From: Streptomyces sp. NBC_00654
GTDB taxonomy: Bacteria > Actinomycetota > Actinomycetes > Streptomycetales > Streptomycetaceae
DNA: 64,000 nt
Direction of reading: 5' to 3'
NCBI RefSeq assembly: GCF_026341775.1
Contig: NZ_JAPEOB010000003.1
Location: 992,001 to 1,056,000, forward strand
A program made the translations under genes and the position numbers. How positions within the stretch are numbered: the first letter of the stretch is position 1; each line of letters starts with the position of its first letter. The notes beneath the pieces were generated by a model, which saw nothing but the letters and a program-made list of their open reading frames with translations, searched no databases and had not been told where the DNA came from. Positions 53,548 to 62,671 of this stretch are shown here, one piece after another.

Positions 53548-54320
53548 TGCCGGGCGGGATGGCCAACGCCGGGGCCGTCGTCCGGCACGGCGACATCGTG
53601 GAGCGGCCCGCCCCGCCGCACGCCGCCGCCCTGCACGCCCACCTCCGGGCGCTGGCCGCCGAGGGCTTCGACGGGGTTCCCGTACCCCTGGGAATCACCG
53701 GCTCCGGCCGCCGCGAACGCCTCTCGTACGTGCCCGGGGACGTCGCGGTCCCGCCGCACCCGCCGTGGGCGTGGACGGACGGCGCGCTGCGTTCGGTGGG
53801 TGCCCTGCTCCGGCGGCTGCACTCGGCCGCGGCGGGCCTCCCCCTCGATGCCGCCGCCGGGTGGTCCGCCGAGCTGGCCGATCCACAGGGCGCAGGCGCC
53901 GCCGGGGCGCTGCTGTGCCACAACGACGTGTGCCTGGAGAACGTGGTGTTCCGCGACGGCCGTGCCGCCGCCCTCATCGACTTCGACCAGGCCGCCCCCG
54001 GCCGGCCGCTGTGGGACGTCGCGATGACGGCCCGCTACTGGGTGCCGATGTCGGGCCGCGACGGCCTCGACCGGGCGCACCGGCTCCGGGTGCTGGCCGA
54101 CGGCTACGGGCTGGGACGGGCGGACCGGGCCGCGCTGCCGCGTGTGATCGAAGAGGCGACGGGCGTGTGCCGGGCCTTCGTCGAGCGGCGCGTGGCGGGC
54201 GGGGATCCCGTGTATGCGGAGGCACTTGAGCAGGGCGGCGGCTGGGGGCGCTGGGACCGGCATCAGGCCTGGCTGGCCGACCGCCGTGACGAGCTGGCCA
54301 CCGCGCTGCTGGCAGGCTGA
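53532..54320 (+). CDS. APH-fold phosphotransferase
   Basis: 262-aa aminoglycoside-phosphotransferase-like kinase with catalytic loop LLCHNDVCLENVVFRDG (HND..N) and metal Asp in AALIDFDQAAPGRPLWDVA. The N-lobe is reduced (no clear Lys-bearing strand). Similar proteins act on small molecules such as choline, homoserine or antibiotics; the substrate is open. Overlaps the HAD gene and is presumably translated with it. Confidence 0.85.
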   Translation: MGGEVMPGGMANAGAVVRHGDIVERPAPPHAAALHAHLRALAAEGFDGVPVPLGITGSGRRERLSYVPGDVAVPPHPPWAWTDGALRSVGALLRRLHSAAAGLPLDAAAGWSAELADPQGAGAAGALLCHNDVCLENVVFRDGRAAALIDFDQAAPGRPLWDVAMTARYWVPMSGRDGLDRAHRLRVLADGYGLGRADRAALPRVIEEATGVCRAFVERRVAGGDPVYAEALEQGGGWGRWDRHQAWLADRRDELATALLAG

Positions 54321-54432
54321 CCCCTCGGGCCCCTCCCGCACGGGCCTCCCGGCCGGGGCTCCCGCACGGAACTTGCGGGCACCCCTCCCGCCCGGGAGCC
54401 GGGCACCGCGCCGCCCGGAAGGCCGCCCCCGC

Positions 54433-55110
54433 CTACTCCAGCCCCGTCCTCAACTGCGCGAACGCCAGCTCGGCCGCCCGTACCGCCGACTCGTACACCT
54501 GCTCCGCGCTCTCCCCCGCGTCGATCCGCCGCCAGTTCTCCATGGCCAGAATGCGCAGTACGGCGACGATCTGTCCGGCGGCGAGCCGCTCGGCCGTCCC
54601 GTCGCCCAGGGCGCGGGCGAGCGCCGCCTCGGAACGCCCCTGGTACGCGTACATCCGGGCCACCAGGGACGGCGTCCCGTACAGCAGCCGTTGGTAGGCG
54701 AGCACCTGCGGGACGTCGCAGAGCCCGGTCACCGGGTCGCGCCGCTCCAGCCCGTCCAGGCAGTTCCGGCGCAGGGCGTCCAGCGGGGTCTCCCCGGCCG
54801 GCCGGCCCGTCACCACCCTGGCCGACTCGTCCTCGTGGTCGGCGAACCGGTGCAGGACCAGGTCCTCCTTGGCGGGGAAGTACCGGAACAGCGTCGGCTT
54901 GGAGATATCGGCGGCGGCCGCCACCTCCGCCACCGAGACCTTGTCGAAGCCCCGTTCCAGGAACATCGCGATCGCGGCGTCGGAGACCGCCTGATAGGTC
55001 AGCTGCTTCTTGCGCTCCCGCAGTCCGGCGGGCTCCCGCGCCACCGCCCCGGCCGCTGCATTCTGCCCGGTCGCGGACTTCTCGCCGCTCTCGGCCTTCT
55101 CTCCACCCAT
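54433..55110 (-). CDS. TetR-family regulator
   Basis: 225-aa regulator. After a low-complexity N-terminus the helix-turn-helix reads AVSDAAIAMFLERGFDKVSV, AEVAAAADISKPTLFRYFPA. The C-terminal ligand domain contains RDPVTGLCDVPQVLAYQRLL. An upstream GTG two codons earlier is possible. Same strand as, and 25 bases from, the second TetR gene. It may control the exporter or be under its own control. Confidence 0.9.
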   Translation of the reverse strand: MGGEKAESGEKSATGQNAAAGAVAREPAGLRERKKQLTYQAVSDAAIAMFLERGFDKVSVAEVAAAADISKPTLFRYFPAKEDLVLHRFADHEDESARVVTGRPAGETPLDALRRNCLDGLERRDPVTGLCDVPQVLAYQRLLYGTPSLVARMYAYQGRSEAALARALGDGTAERLAAGQIVAVLRILAMENWRRIDAGESAEQVYESAVRAAELAFAQLRTGLE

Positions 55111-55135
55111 GACCACGCAGCCTACGCCCTTGACC

Positions 55136-55966
55136 TCAAGCGGCCTTGACGTCCGTGCCGTCGCCCACGGCGCCGGGAGTCCCTTCCTCGGCCCGGTTCG
55201 CGTCCGCGCGCCGGGCGAGCACCTCCACCCCGTCCAGCACCCGCGCGAGGCCGAAGGTGAACTCGTGGTCGGGCTCGTCCGGCTGGCTCATCACGCCCGC
55301 CTCCAGCAGTCGGGACAGCGACGGATGCCGTACGGGGTCGGCGAGCCGTTTCACCGTGCGCTCCCACCCCGCCATGACCTCCTCGGCGGGAATGCCGCGC
55401 TCCTCGACGGCGGCGGCGAGATCACTCATCAGCAGCGCCTCGTTCCGCACGAAACCGCCGACGAGGAGGATCACGGAGATCTTCTCGCCCTCCGCCAGCC
55501 CGCTGCCCTCCAGCGCCTGGAGGCCCTGCTCCCACCAGGCGATCGAGTGCGGACTCGCGGGCGGGCCCGCGATCGGGATGCGGAGCATCCACAGGTTCCG
55601 GTGGTACATCTCGCGCTGCGACCGGGCCCACTGGCCGATCGCCTCGCGCCAGCCCGCCCCGGTCTCCAGGGCGGGCAGCGGCGACGGCAGCCCCATGGCC
55701 GCCTCCTGCATGAGGACGAACAGCTCGTCCTTGGCGGAGACGTACCGGTAGAGCGACATCGTGGACGCGCCCAGGTCCTTGGCGACGCGCCCCATCGACA
55801 CCGCCGCGATCCCCTCGGCCGCCGCCACGGCCACGGCCGCGTCCACGATCCGCTCCAGGCTCAGACCGGGCTTGGGGCCCTTGACCGGACGCTCGCGCAG
55901 CCCCCAGGCGGCCTCGATGCTGGGCGGCAGGTCACTGCCTCCGGGCACGCCACTCTTCTCCGCCAT
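55136..55966 (-). CDS. TetR-family regulator divergent from the DrrAB-like exporter
   Basis: 276-aa repressor with helix-turn-helix VDAAVAVAAAEGIAAVSMGR, VAKDLGASTMSLYRYVSAKD and a TetR_C_1-type ligand domain (GWREAIGQWARSQREMYHRN, WWEQGLQALEGSGLAEGEKI). It faces the ABC exporter genes across a 111-base AT-rich gap, the typical layout of a drug-responsive repressor and its pump. Confidence 0.92.
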   Translation of the reverse strand: MAEKSGVPGGSDLPPSIEAAWGLRERPVKGPKPGLSLERIVDAAVAVAAAEGIAAVSMGRVAKDLGASTMSLYRYVSAKDELFVLMQEAAMGLPSPLPALETGAGWREAIGQWARSQREMYHRNLWMLRIPIAGPPASPHSIAWWEQGLQALEGSGLAEGEKISVILLVGGFVRNEALLMSDLAAAVEERGIPAEEVMAGWERTVKRLADPVRHPSLSRLLEAGVMSQPDEPDHEFTFGLARVLDGVEVLARRADANRAEEGTPGAVGDGTDVKAA

Positions 55967-56077
55967 CGAATCCCCTTTTCCGCTTCCGGAACCCCTGCCC
56001 CCCGCTTGACCACCATTCTAGTTTTGCGTAATGCTTACACAGTAACGCGTATGACATACACAGAAGGGGGACCGGCC
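55967..56077. promoter_or_regulatory. Divergent TetR / exporter control region
   Basis: Conspicuously AT-rich for this genome. The segment gcgtaatgcttacacagtaa (56026-56045) continues to cgc, giving an imperfect inverted repeat with gcgt/acgc ends. It is the best operator candidate for the TetR protein. Promoter hexamers are not clear. Confidence 0.4.
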
Positions 56078-57103
56078 ATGATCGCCGAGAACAGCAGAAG
56101 CAGCAGAAGCAGCGGCGGGAGCACCGGGAACGGCGGCGCCCGCGGAAACCGCGCACCCGCCGGCTCACGGCCCGCCATCGAGGCCCACGGCCTCACCAAG
56201 TCCTACGGAAAACCCGCGGTACGGGTCCTGGACGGCATCGACCTGAGCGTCGAACGCTCCACCGTCCTCGCCCTGCTCGGCCCCAACGGCGCGGGCAAGA
56301 CCACCACCGTGCGCATCCTCGCGACGCTCACCACCGCGGACTCCGGCACCGCCCGCGTGGCCGGGTACGACGTCGTCGCCGACCGCGCCCGGGTGCGCCG
56401 CACCATCAGCCTCACCGGGCAGTTCGCCGCCGTCGACGAGACACAGACCGGCGAGGAGAACCTGCGCATGATGGCCCGGCTGACCGGCCTCCCGCGCACC
56501 GCCGCACGGCACCGGGCCGAGGAACTCCTCGCCCGCTTCGACCTCACCGACGCGGCCCGCCGCCAGGCACGTACGTACTCCGGGGGCATGCGCCGCCGCC
56601 TCGACCTGGCGGCCGGGCTGGTCGGATCACCCGAGCCCGGCGTCTTCTTCCTCGACGAGCCCACGACCGGCCTCGACCCGCGCAGCCGTCAACAGCTCTG
56701 GCAGGTCGTGCGCGACCTCGCCGCCCGCGGCGCGACGGTCCTGCTCACCACGCAGTATCTGGAGGAGGCCGACCAGCTCGCGGACCGGATCGCCGTCCTG
56801 GACAAGGGCCGGATCGTCGCCGACGGCACCGCCGACACCCTCAAGTCGCGCGTCGCCGGGCACCGCCTCGACCTCGTCCTCACCAGCCACGAGGGCTACC
56901 TCCGGCTGGCCGGCCGGGCCGTGCACCACTCCCCCGGGACGCTCACCCTCGGGCTGCCCACCGACGGCACGGCGGCCCATGTCCGCGCCCTGCTCGACGA
57001 GATCGACCCCGCCGGCACCGAAGTGGCGCGCTTCAGCGTGCACAGCGCCACCCTCGACGACGTCTTCCTGGCCCTCACCACGGAGGTACCGGCCCATGTC
57101 TGA
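56078..57103 (+). CDS. DrrA-like ABC exporter ATPase
   Basis: 341-aa ATPase of the daunorubicin-resistance (DrrA) export group. An extra Ser/Gly-rich N-terminus (about 30 residues), Walker A GPNGAGKTT (68-76), Q-loop in TGQFAAVDETQTGEENL, signature YSGGMRRRLDLAAGLVGSP, Walker B VFFLDEPTTGLDPRSR, H-loop LLTTQYLEEADQLADRIAVL, and the DrrA C-terminal region ending VHSATLDDVFLALT. Overlaps the permease gene by 8 bases. Exports a lipophilic drug-like compound, probably under TetR control. Confidence 0.94.
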   Translation: MIAENSRSSRSSGGSTGNGGARGNRAPAGSRPAIEAHGLTKSYGKPAVRVLDGIDLSVERSTVLALLGPNGAGKTTTVRILATLTTADSGTARVAGYDVVADRARVRRTISLTGQFAAVDETQTGEENLRMMARLTGLPRTAARHRAEELLARFDLTDAARRQARTYSGGMRRRLDLAAGLVGSPEPGVFFLDEPTTGLDPRSRQQLWQVVRDLAARGATVLLTTQYLEEADQLADRIAVLDKGRIVADGTADTLKSRVAGHRLDLVLTSHEGYLRLAGRAVHHSPGTLTLGLPTDGTAAHVRALLDEIDPAGTEVARFSVHSATLDDVFLALTTEVPAHV

Positions 57104-57869
57104 CGCACCCGGAGTGCTCACCCACGCGGCGGTCATGAGCGCCCGCAGCCTGCGCGTCAGCCGCCGCAACATCGACGCCGTCATCACCTCGATGATGCTC
57201 CCGGTCATGCTGATGCTGATCTTCGTCTACTTCTTCGGCGGCGCGATCGACACGGGCGCGGACCACGGCCCGTACGTCATGTACGTCGTTCCCGGGGTCC
57301 TGCTCCTGTGCGCCGGCTTCGGCTCCGCCACCACGGCGGTGGCCGTCAGCGAGGACATGAAGGGCGGCATCATCGACCGGTTCCGCTCACTGGACGTGGG
57401 CGGTACGCCGGTGCTGGCCGGACATGTCGTGGCGAGCACCGTGCGCAACCTGGTCTCCACCACCCTGGTCTTCGGCGTCGCCGTACTGATCGGCTTCCGC
57501 CCGGCGGCCACCGGGGCGGGCTGGCTCGCCGTGGCCGCCGTACTCCTCGCGTACATCCTGGCGCTGTCCTGGATCTCGGCGGCGATCGGCCTGCTCGCCA
57601 GGACCCCGGAGGCGGCGGGCGGGTTCACGTTCTTCATGTCGTTCCTGCCGTACCCGAGCAGCGCGTTCGTCCCGATCGACTCGATGCCGGGCTGGCTGCG
57701 CGGCTTCGCCGACCACCAGCCGATCACCCCGGCCATCGAGTCCCTGCGCGGACTCCTGCTGAACCAGCCGGTGGGCAACGCCCCCTGGGTCGCACTGGCC
57801 TGGGCGGCGGGCATCCTGGTGGTGGCGGTGGGGCTCTCCGGGGTGCTGTTCAGGCTGCGGACCCGATGA
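57096..57869 (+). CDS. DrrB-like ABC-2 exporter permease
   Basis: 257-aa ABC-2 permease with six helices (MMLPVMLMLIFVYFFGGAID, YVVPGVLLLCAGFGSATTAV, VVASTVRNLVSTTLVFGVAV, AILALSWI-type segment, FTFFMSFLPYPSSAFVPIDS, VALAWAAGILVVAVGLSGVL). The EDMKGGIIDRFRSL and SSAFVPIDSMPGWLRGFADHQPI-type segments are DrrB hallmarks. Translationally coupled to the ATPase. Confidence 0.92.
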   Translation: MSDAPGVLTHAAVMSARSLRVSRRNIDAVITSMMLPVMLMLIFVYFFGGAIDTGADHGPYVMYVVPGVLLLCAGFGSATTAVAVSEDMKGGIIDRFRSLDVGGTPVLAGHVVASTVRNLVSTTLVFGVAVLIGFRPAATGAGWLAVAAVLLAYILALSWISAAIGLLARTPEAAGGFTFFMSFLPYPSSAFVPIDSMPGWLRGFADHQPITPAIESLRGLLLNQPVGNAPWVALAWAAGILVVAVGLSGVLFRLRTR

Positions 57870-57894
57870 GCCACAGGACGGAAGCCGCCCCGCC

Positions 57895-59148
57895 TCAGAA
57901 GCTGTCCGGGCACCACGGGCGCCGCGCCGTCCGCAGCGCGCGGTCCGCCGACCGGGCGGCGCCGGTGCGGTGCTCCTCGGCCCGGCCGAGCGCGACCAGC
58001 CGCTGGACCGACTCGTCACCCAGGTAGAGCGTGCCCAACTCCCGTACGTCCAGGGTCAGATCGGCGCTCCGCGTGGTGGGGGTGCAGCTCGCCCCGGACG
58101 GGGAGACCTCCAGCAGGAAGCGGCCCCCGGCCAGGCCCGCGGAGTCCTGGACGTCCAGCACCAGGCCCGCCTCGTCCTCGTAGCCACGGGCCTCCAGGGC
58201 GCGGACCACATCCAGGACACGCACCCACAGCCAGTCCACCTGGGTGACGATGCGGGCGGCGCGGGGGTCCGGGAGGAACAGGGGCAGCGGGTCATCGGGG
58301 GCGCGGAAGTCCGAGCGGACCGTGGTGATCCAGTCGATCGAGCAGATGAAGTGCCACAGCGCCCGCTCCGCCCGCGGGGTCACCGCGATCATTTCCTTCA
58401 CCGTCGCCTTGTTCAACGGCTGCTTCGCGTCACCCCAGTTGGCGTCCGCGGTGTAGGCGGCAAGGCCGTCGACGGTGCCGTCGGCGGAACGGTGGAGCGC
58501 GTAGAACGGCTCGGTCCAGGCGGTGTGCGCGGAGGGGACCGTGCCCGTGTTGACCTCCCACCAGCGCTCGTCCCGGCTGACGGCACCGGGCCGGCGGGCC
58601 GCGAAGCGGGCATGCAGTTCGGGGCCCAGCTTGCGCACCTCCGCGCCGTCGATCAGCTCGATCCTGCCCCCGCCGTCCGCCTCGGACGGACCCGCCCAGC
58701 GGGGGTCCAGCCCGGCCCGCGGGACGTCGATCTCCCACTGGGTGGCCCAGGTCGCCGGACCGAACCCGTACCGCCCGTAGATCGGGTACTCGGCCGCTAC
58801 CAGGGTCGCGACCACCTCGCCGCGCTCCTTCGCCGCCGCCAGGTCCGCGGCCATCATCCGGCTCAGCAGCCCGCGGCGGCGGTGCGTGGGCGTCACCGTG
58901 ACCCCGCTGACCGCGTCGGCCGGCACCGTGGCGCCGCCGACGACGGTCAGTTCCTGGGCGAACGAGCGGAACGTCGCCACCCAGCGCCCGTCGTCGAACG
59001 CCCCCCGCACGCGGGACAGATCGGTGTGTGCCAGCCGGCCGGCGATCTCCTCCTCGGTCGCCTTCGCCGTACGGAGGAAACCGGTGGACACGGCGCGCAG
59101 CCAGTCGGGGTACTCGGACGCGGTGACAGTGCGGACCTCAAGGCTCAT
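57895..59148 (-). CDS. Eis-like GNAT acetyltransferase
   Basis: 417-aa enzyme of the Eis (enhanced intracellular survival) family, with two fused GNAT domains plus an SCP-like C-terminal domain. Acetyl-CoA loop [20 protein letters not shown], substrate region [20 protein letters not shown], middle domain [12 protein letters not shown], and a C-terminal SCP2-type part [20 protein letters not shown]. The very C-terminus ends in Phe after a basic tail, as catalysis in Eis uses the terminal carboxylate. Relatives acetylate aminoglycosides and peptides; native substrate here unknown. Confidence 0.9.
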   Translation of the reverse strand: MSLEVRTVTASEYPDWLRAVSTGFLRTAKATEEEIAGRLAHTDLSRVRGAFDDGRWVATFRSFAQELTVVGGATVPADAVSGVTVTPTHRRRGLLSRMMAADLAAAKERGEVVATLVAAEYPIYGRYGFGPATWATQWEIDVPRAGLDPRWAGPSEADGGGRIELIDGAEVRKLGPELHARFAARRPGAVSRDERWWEVNTGTVPSAHTAWTEPFYALHRSADGTVDGLAAYTADANWGDAKQPLNKATVKEMIAVTPRAERALWHFICSIDWITTVRSDFRAPDDPLPLFLPDPRAARIVTQVDWLWVRVLDVVRALEARGYEDEAGLVLDVQDSAGLAGGRFLLEVSPSGASCTPTTRSADLTLDVRELGTLYLGDESVQRLVALGRAEEHRTGAARSADRALRTARRPWCPDSF

Positions 59149-59172
59149 GCGCCCACGCTAGACACACGTCCG

Positions 59173-60165
59173 TCAGAATGTCGCGCGGATTTCGCCGACC
59201 TCCGCCGCCCCGCCCAGCAGCGGCGCCCGGCCGATCCGGGACACCACCGGAGCGTCGACGCCGAGCAGTTCGAGCGCGCGGGCCAGCACCGGGCCGAGCG
59301 CCCGCGTCGCACCGTCGTCGATCTTGAAGGCCAGCGCCCGGCCGTCCGCCAGCGCCACCGCCTGCACCGCCTCCGCGCCCATCTTCGAGAGCGTGCCCGG
59401 CACTTCGCGCATCAGCCAGGTGTCGGGACGCCGGGTGCCCGCGACGTACTCCGGGTGGGCGCGCATCGCGTCCGCGACCCGGCGCTCCGCCGTTCCCGGC
59501 TCCGCCAGCACGAACGACCGGAACGCCCGCGCCAGCCCGACCAGACCGATCGCCATCAGCGGCGCCCCGCAGCCGTCCGTACCGACCGCCGGGACGCTCT
59601 CGCCCGAGGCCTCCTCGACCACCTGGAGCACCAACCGCTGGAGCGGATGGGCGGGGTCGAGATACGTCTCGGTGTCCCAGCCGTTGAGCACACAGGCCGC
59701 CAGCATCGCCGCGTGCTTGCCGGAGCAGTTCATCGTGATCCGCTCGCGGACGTGACCGGCGGCGAGGTACGCCTCCGCCTCCACCGGGTCCAGCGGCAGG
59801 TCGGGCGGGGTCCGGAGGTCGTCGGTGCTCAGCCCGTGCTCGGCCAGCACCGTGCGTACGAGTGCGAGGTGGAAGTCCTCCCCGGAGTGGCTCGCGGCGG
59901 CCAGGGCCAGGCGCTCCCCGGACAGGTCGAGCCCGGCCCGCAGGATCGCGGCGGCCTGCATCGGTTTGTTGGACGAGCGCGGGAAGACCGGCGCGGCCGG
60001 ATCGCCCCAGGTCCGCTCCACACTGCCGTCGGCGGCCAGCAGGACCAGCGAACCCCGGTGATGGCCCTCGACGAAACCGGACCGGACGACCTCGGCCAGC
60101 ACGGGCGGGGCGGGAGCGGTGGCGGCTGTGGCGGCGGTGGCAGCGGTGGCGCCGGTGGACGTCAT
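59173..60165 (-). CDS. Asparaginase (type II actinobacterial/Rhizobium-like)
   Basis: 330-aa member of the thermolabile L-asparaginase family typified by Rhizobium etli AnsA. VLAEVVRSGFVEGHHRGSLV, the catalytic PRSSNKPMQAAAIL, ASHSGEDFHLALVRTVL, NCSGKHAAMLAACVLNGWD and VGTDGCGAPLMAIGL. Deamidates L-asparagine to aspartate and ammonia. The first 18 residues are an ATAATA alanine/threonine repeat coded by a ggcggcggt-type slippage tract. Single gene. Confidence 0.93.
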   Translation of the reverse strand: MTSTGATAATAATAATAPAPPVLAEVVRSGFVEGHHRGSLVLLAADGSVERTWGDPAAPVFPRSSNKPMQAAAILRAGLDLSGERLALAAASHSGEDFHLALVRTVLAEHGLSTDDLRTPPDLPLDPVEAEAYLAAGHVRERITMNCSGKHAAMLAACVLNGWDTETYLDPAHPLQRLVLQVVEEASGESVPAVGTDGCGAPLMAIGLVGLARAFRSFVLAEPGTAERRVADAMRAHPEYVAGTRRPDTWLMREVPGTLSKMGAEAVQAVALADGRALAFKIDDGATRALGPVLARALELLGVDAPVVSRIGRAPLLGGAAEVGEIRATF

Positions 60166-60215
60166 GGTGGGCCTTCCGGGGACGGGGGGCGGGACCCGTG
60201 CCCGGAAGGATCGCT

Positions 60216-60929
60216 TCAGGCGAGCAGGTCGTCTACTTGTGCTTCCCCGTCACGGTACCTGCGGGCGATCTCCGCGCTGCAATCGTCAGCGGTGCGCTGG
60301 AGCTGGTGACGACGACGGGAAACCTGCTGCTCATAGCGGACCAGCCGTCCCATCGCCGAGTGCAGTTCCTCGTCGGTCCGCGCGTCCAGATCGGACAGCT
60401 CGACCTCGGCGAGCGTCTCCGCGGCCAGCCGCCGGTACTCGTCGCTGCGCGGCGTGGTCAGCGTGACGTGCCGGGCGGAGGTGCGGTGCTGCGAGGGAGC
60501 GTCGGCCAGGATCTCCGAGAGCCGGTCCACCACCGGCGCCTCCGGGTCCCGGCGGCGGGCCAGCTCGGCCCGCAGGATGTCGATCCGGCCCTGTACCAGG
60601 CGGCGTACGTAGCTGAGGTCGGCCTCGTCGCGCTGCGCGTCACGGCGCAGGGTCCGCAGCTCCGGCAGCCGCAGCCCGCCGAAACCGGCCGGCACCCGCC
60701 CGGTGGCCGGCCCGTCCGCCCCGGGAACGGCCACGACCGGCGGCAGCAGGCCCTGTTCGGGTACGGACGCGGCGGCCGCGCCGCCCGGACCGGGCAGGCA
60801 CAGTGGCGCGGGGCTCTGTCCTGACTGTCCTGACTGCCCCGGCAGGCTCCGTTGCACGGGTGGCCGCATGGTGCTGGCACGTGGCACCGGTACGGCCCCG
60901 GGAGATTGTCCGGCTCCATATGTACTCAT
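60216..60929 (-). CDS. rsiG: RsiG, c-di-GMP-dependent anti-sigma factor of WhiG
   Basis: 237-aa regulator. The N-terminal 80 residues are low complexity (QSGQSGQSP, Pro/Ala-rich); the rest is an antiparallel coiled coil. Helix 1 carries exactly the c-di-GMP signature E-x3-S-x2-R-x3-Q-x3-D: E102, S106, R109, Q113, D117 in [16 protein letters not shown]. The second helix keeps only part of it (E187, S191, then G194, R198, Q202). In S. venezuelae RsiG with c-di-GMP holds the sporulation sigma factor WhiG inactive. whiG is not in the window, which is normal. Confidence 0.92.
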   Translation of the reverse strand: MSTYGAGQSPGAVPVPRASTMRPPVQRSLPGQSGQSGQSPAPLCLPGPGGAAAASVPEQGLLPPVVAVPGADGPATGRVPAGFGGLRLPELRTLRRDAQRDEADLSYVRRLVQGRIDILRAELARRRDPEAPVVDRLSEILADAPSQHRTSARHVTLTTPRSDEYRRLAAETLAEVELSDLDARTDEELHSAMGRLVRYEQQVSRRRHQLQRTADDCSAEIARRYRDGEAQVDDLLA

Positions 60930-61044
60930 GCTGTTCCGTCCCCTCGACCGGTGCGTCGGCACACCGACATCGTGCATCGTGCCACTTGGCGGGGTGCCCA
61001 CGCAGGTGCTCTGTACCCGTTCAGCCCAAGATAGGTTGGTCTGT

Positions 61045-61494
61045 ATGCGTGCAGTGGTACAGAGAGTGGACGGCGCGAGCGTCTCCGTGGCAGGCGCCGC
61101 GGACGGCTCGCCGGAGACCGGAATCGTCGGCGAGATCGTCGGCGAAGGACTGTGTGTGCTGGTCGGGGTCACCCACGGGGACACACCCGAGAAGGCGGCG
61201 CAGCTCGCCCGCAAGCTCTGGTCGGTGCGCATCCTGGAGGGCGAGAAGTCCTGTTCGGATGTGAATGCCCCCCTCCTGGTGATTTCGCAGTTCACTCTCT
61301 ACGGGGACGCCCGGAAGGGCCGCCGGCCCACCTGGAACGCCGCCGCGCCCGGCGAGATCGCCGAGCCGCTGGTCGATGAGGTCGTGGCGCAGCTGCGGGC
61401 GCTCGGAGCACAGGTGGAGACGGGCCGGTTCGGCGCGGACATGCGCGTCTCGCTCACGAACCACGGGCCGTTCACGGTACTGATCGAGGTGTGA
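61045..61494 (+). CDS. dtd: D-aminoacyl-tRNA deacylase
   Basis: 149-aa DTD-family proofreading enzyme that removes D-amino acids (and Gly) from tRNA. Family start [37 protein letters not shown], catalytic [20 protein letters not shown] (SQFTL) and [14 protein letters not shown] (NxGPxT-type). Start codon matches the domain edge; divergent from rsiG across 115 bases. Confidence 0.95.
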   Translation: MRAVVQRVDGASVSVAGAADGSPETGIVGEIVGEGLCVLVGVTHGDTPEKAAQLARKLWSVRILEGEKSCSDVNAPLLVISQFTLYGDARKGRRPTWNAAAPGEIAEPLVDEVVAQLRALGAQVETGRFGADMRVSLTNHGPFTVLIEV

Positions 61495-61544
61495 CCGCGC
61501 GGCACGGCACGGCGCAGATCAGTACGGCGCGGCACAACTCGGTC

Positions 61545-61650
61545 GAGCCCGGCCCGGGTCAGCCTGGGCCCGGGTCAACTCGGCCCGGCTCGACTCGGCT
61601 CGGCTCAGCCCAGCTCGGCTTGGCTCGGCTCGGCTCGGCTCGGCCCGGCT
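61545..61650. repeat. Degenerate GGCTC pentamer array
   Basis: About 20 units related to ggctc/ggcccgggtca fill the space between dtd and the ygfZ stop codon, with a purest core of ggctcggctcggctcggc near 61623-61645. Non-coding slippage tract. Confidence 0.85.
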
Positions 61651-61657
61651 TGGCGAA

Positions 61658-62623
61658 CTACGGCTCGACGACCGTCTCCTGGGCCGCCGCCGTGTCCCCC
61701 GCGATCAGCTCCGCGTCCACCGCCACGTTCCGCTTCACCAGCGCCAGGGCGATCGGCCCCAGCTCGTGGTGCCGGGCCGAGGTGGTGATGAAGCCGAGCT
61801 GCCGGCCCTCCGCCCCGTCGGCCGCCAGCCGCACCGGCGTACCGTGTCCGGGCAGGTGCACCTCGCTGCCGTCCAGATGCAGGAAGACCAGCCGGCGCGG
61901 CGGCTTCCCCAGGTTCTGCACGCGGGCGACGGTCTCCTGGCCCCGGTAGCAGCCCTTCTGGAGGTGGACGGCGGAGCCGATCCAGCCCAGCTCGTGCGGG
62001 ATGGTGCGGTGGTCGGTCTCGAAGCCGACGCGCGGGCGGTGCGCCTCGACGCGCAGTGCCTCGTACGCCAGGATGCCCGCGACCGGACCGTGGCCGGCCG
62101 CGTACTCCTCCAGATCGGCACGGGGCAGGAACAGGTCCCGGCCGTGCGGGGTCTCCCGTACGGCGATGCCCTCGGGCGCCTGGGCGATGGAACCGGCCGG
62201 CAGATGGACGACGGCGATGTCGTCGGTACGGTCGGCGACCTCGACCCGGTAGAAGAACTTCATCGAGTCCAGATAGGCGATGAGCTCGCCCTGTGTATCC
62301 GGCTCGACGTGCATCCAGACCCGCTCGCCGTCGTCGACCAGATACATCGCGTGTTCGATGTGCCCGTTCGAGGTCAGGATCAGCGCCTCGGTGGCCTGGC
62401 CGGGGGGGAGCTCGCTGACGTGCTGGGTGAGCAGCAGGTGCAGCCAGGCCAGCCGGTCGTCGCCGCTGACGGTGACGACGCCCCGGTGCGACAGGTCGAC
62501 GAGACCGCTGCCGTCGGCGAGGGCTCGTTGTTCGCGGAACAGATCGCCGTAGTGCGCGGCGACACCTTCGTCGCGGCCCTCGGCGGGGACGGCGCCGGGC
62601 AGGGACAGCAGGGGGCTCTTCAT
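61658..62623 (-). CDS. ygfZ: YgfZ/CAF17-like tetrahydrofolate-binding protein
   Basis: 321-aa GcvT-fold protein that helps maintain iron-sulphur enzymes. Signature K-G-C-Y-x-G-Q-E is present (LQKGCYRGQETVARVQNLGK) with its conserved Cys. N-terminal SLVDLSHRGVVTV-type and LLLTQHVSELPPGQATEALI segments are typical. Same strand as zur, 49 bases downstream of it; conserved linkage in actinobacteria. Confidence 0.93.
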   Translation of the reverse strand: MKSPLLSLPGAVPAEGRDEGVAAHYGDLFREQRALADGSGLVDLSHRGVVTVSGDDRLAWLHLLLTQHVSELPPGQATEALILTSNGHIEHAMYLVDDGERVWMHVEPDTQGELIAYLDSMKFFYRVEVADRTDDIAVVHLPAGSIAQAPEGIAVRETPHGRDLFLPRADLEEYAAGHGPVAGILAYEALRVEAHRPRVGFETDHRTIPHELGWIGSAVHLQKGCYRGQETVARVQNLGKPPRRLVFLHLDGSEVHLPGHGTPVRLAADGAEGRQLGFITTSARHHELGPIALALVKRNVAVDAELIAGDTAAAQETVVEP

Positions 62624-62671
62624 GCGCCCAGCCTACGACCCGGCGGCGGGAAGCCGCCTCGGCCTTGAGCC

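Noticed and set aside
57970..60309. 779-codon plus-strand frame opposite the Eis-like and asparaginase genes
   Set aside because: Low-complexity Arg/Gly/Asp translation typical of an antisense shadow.
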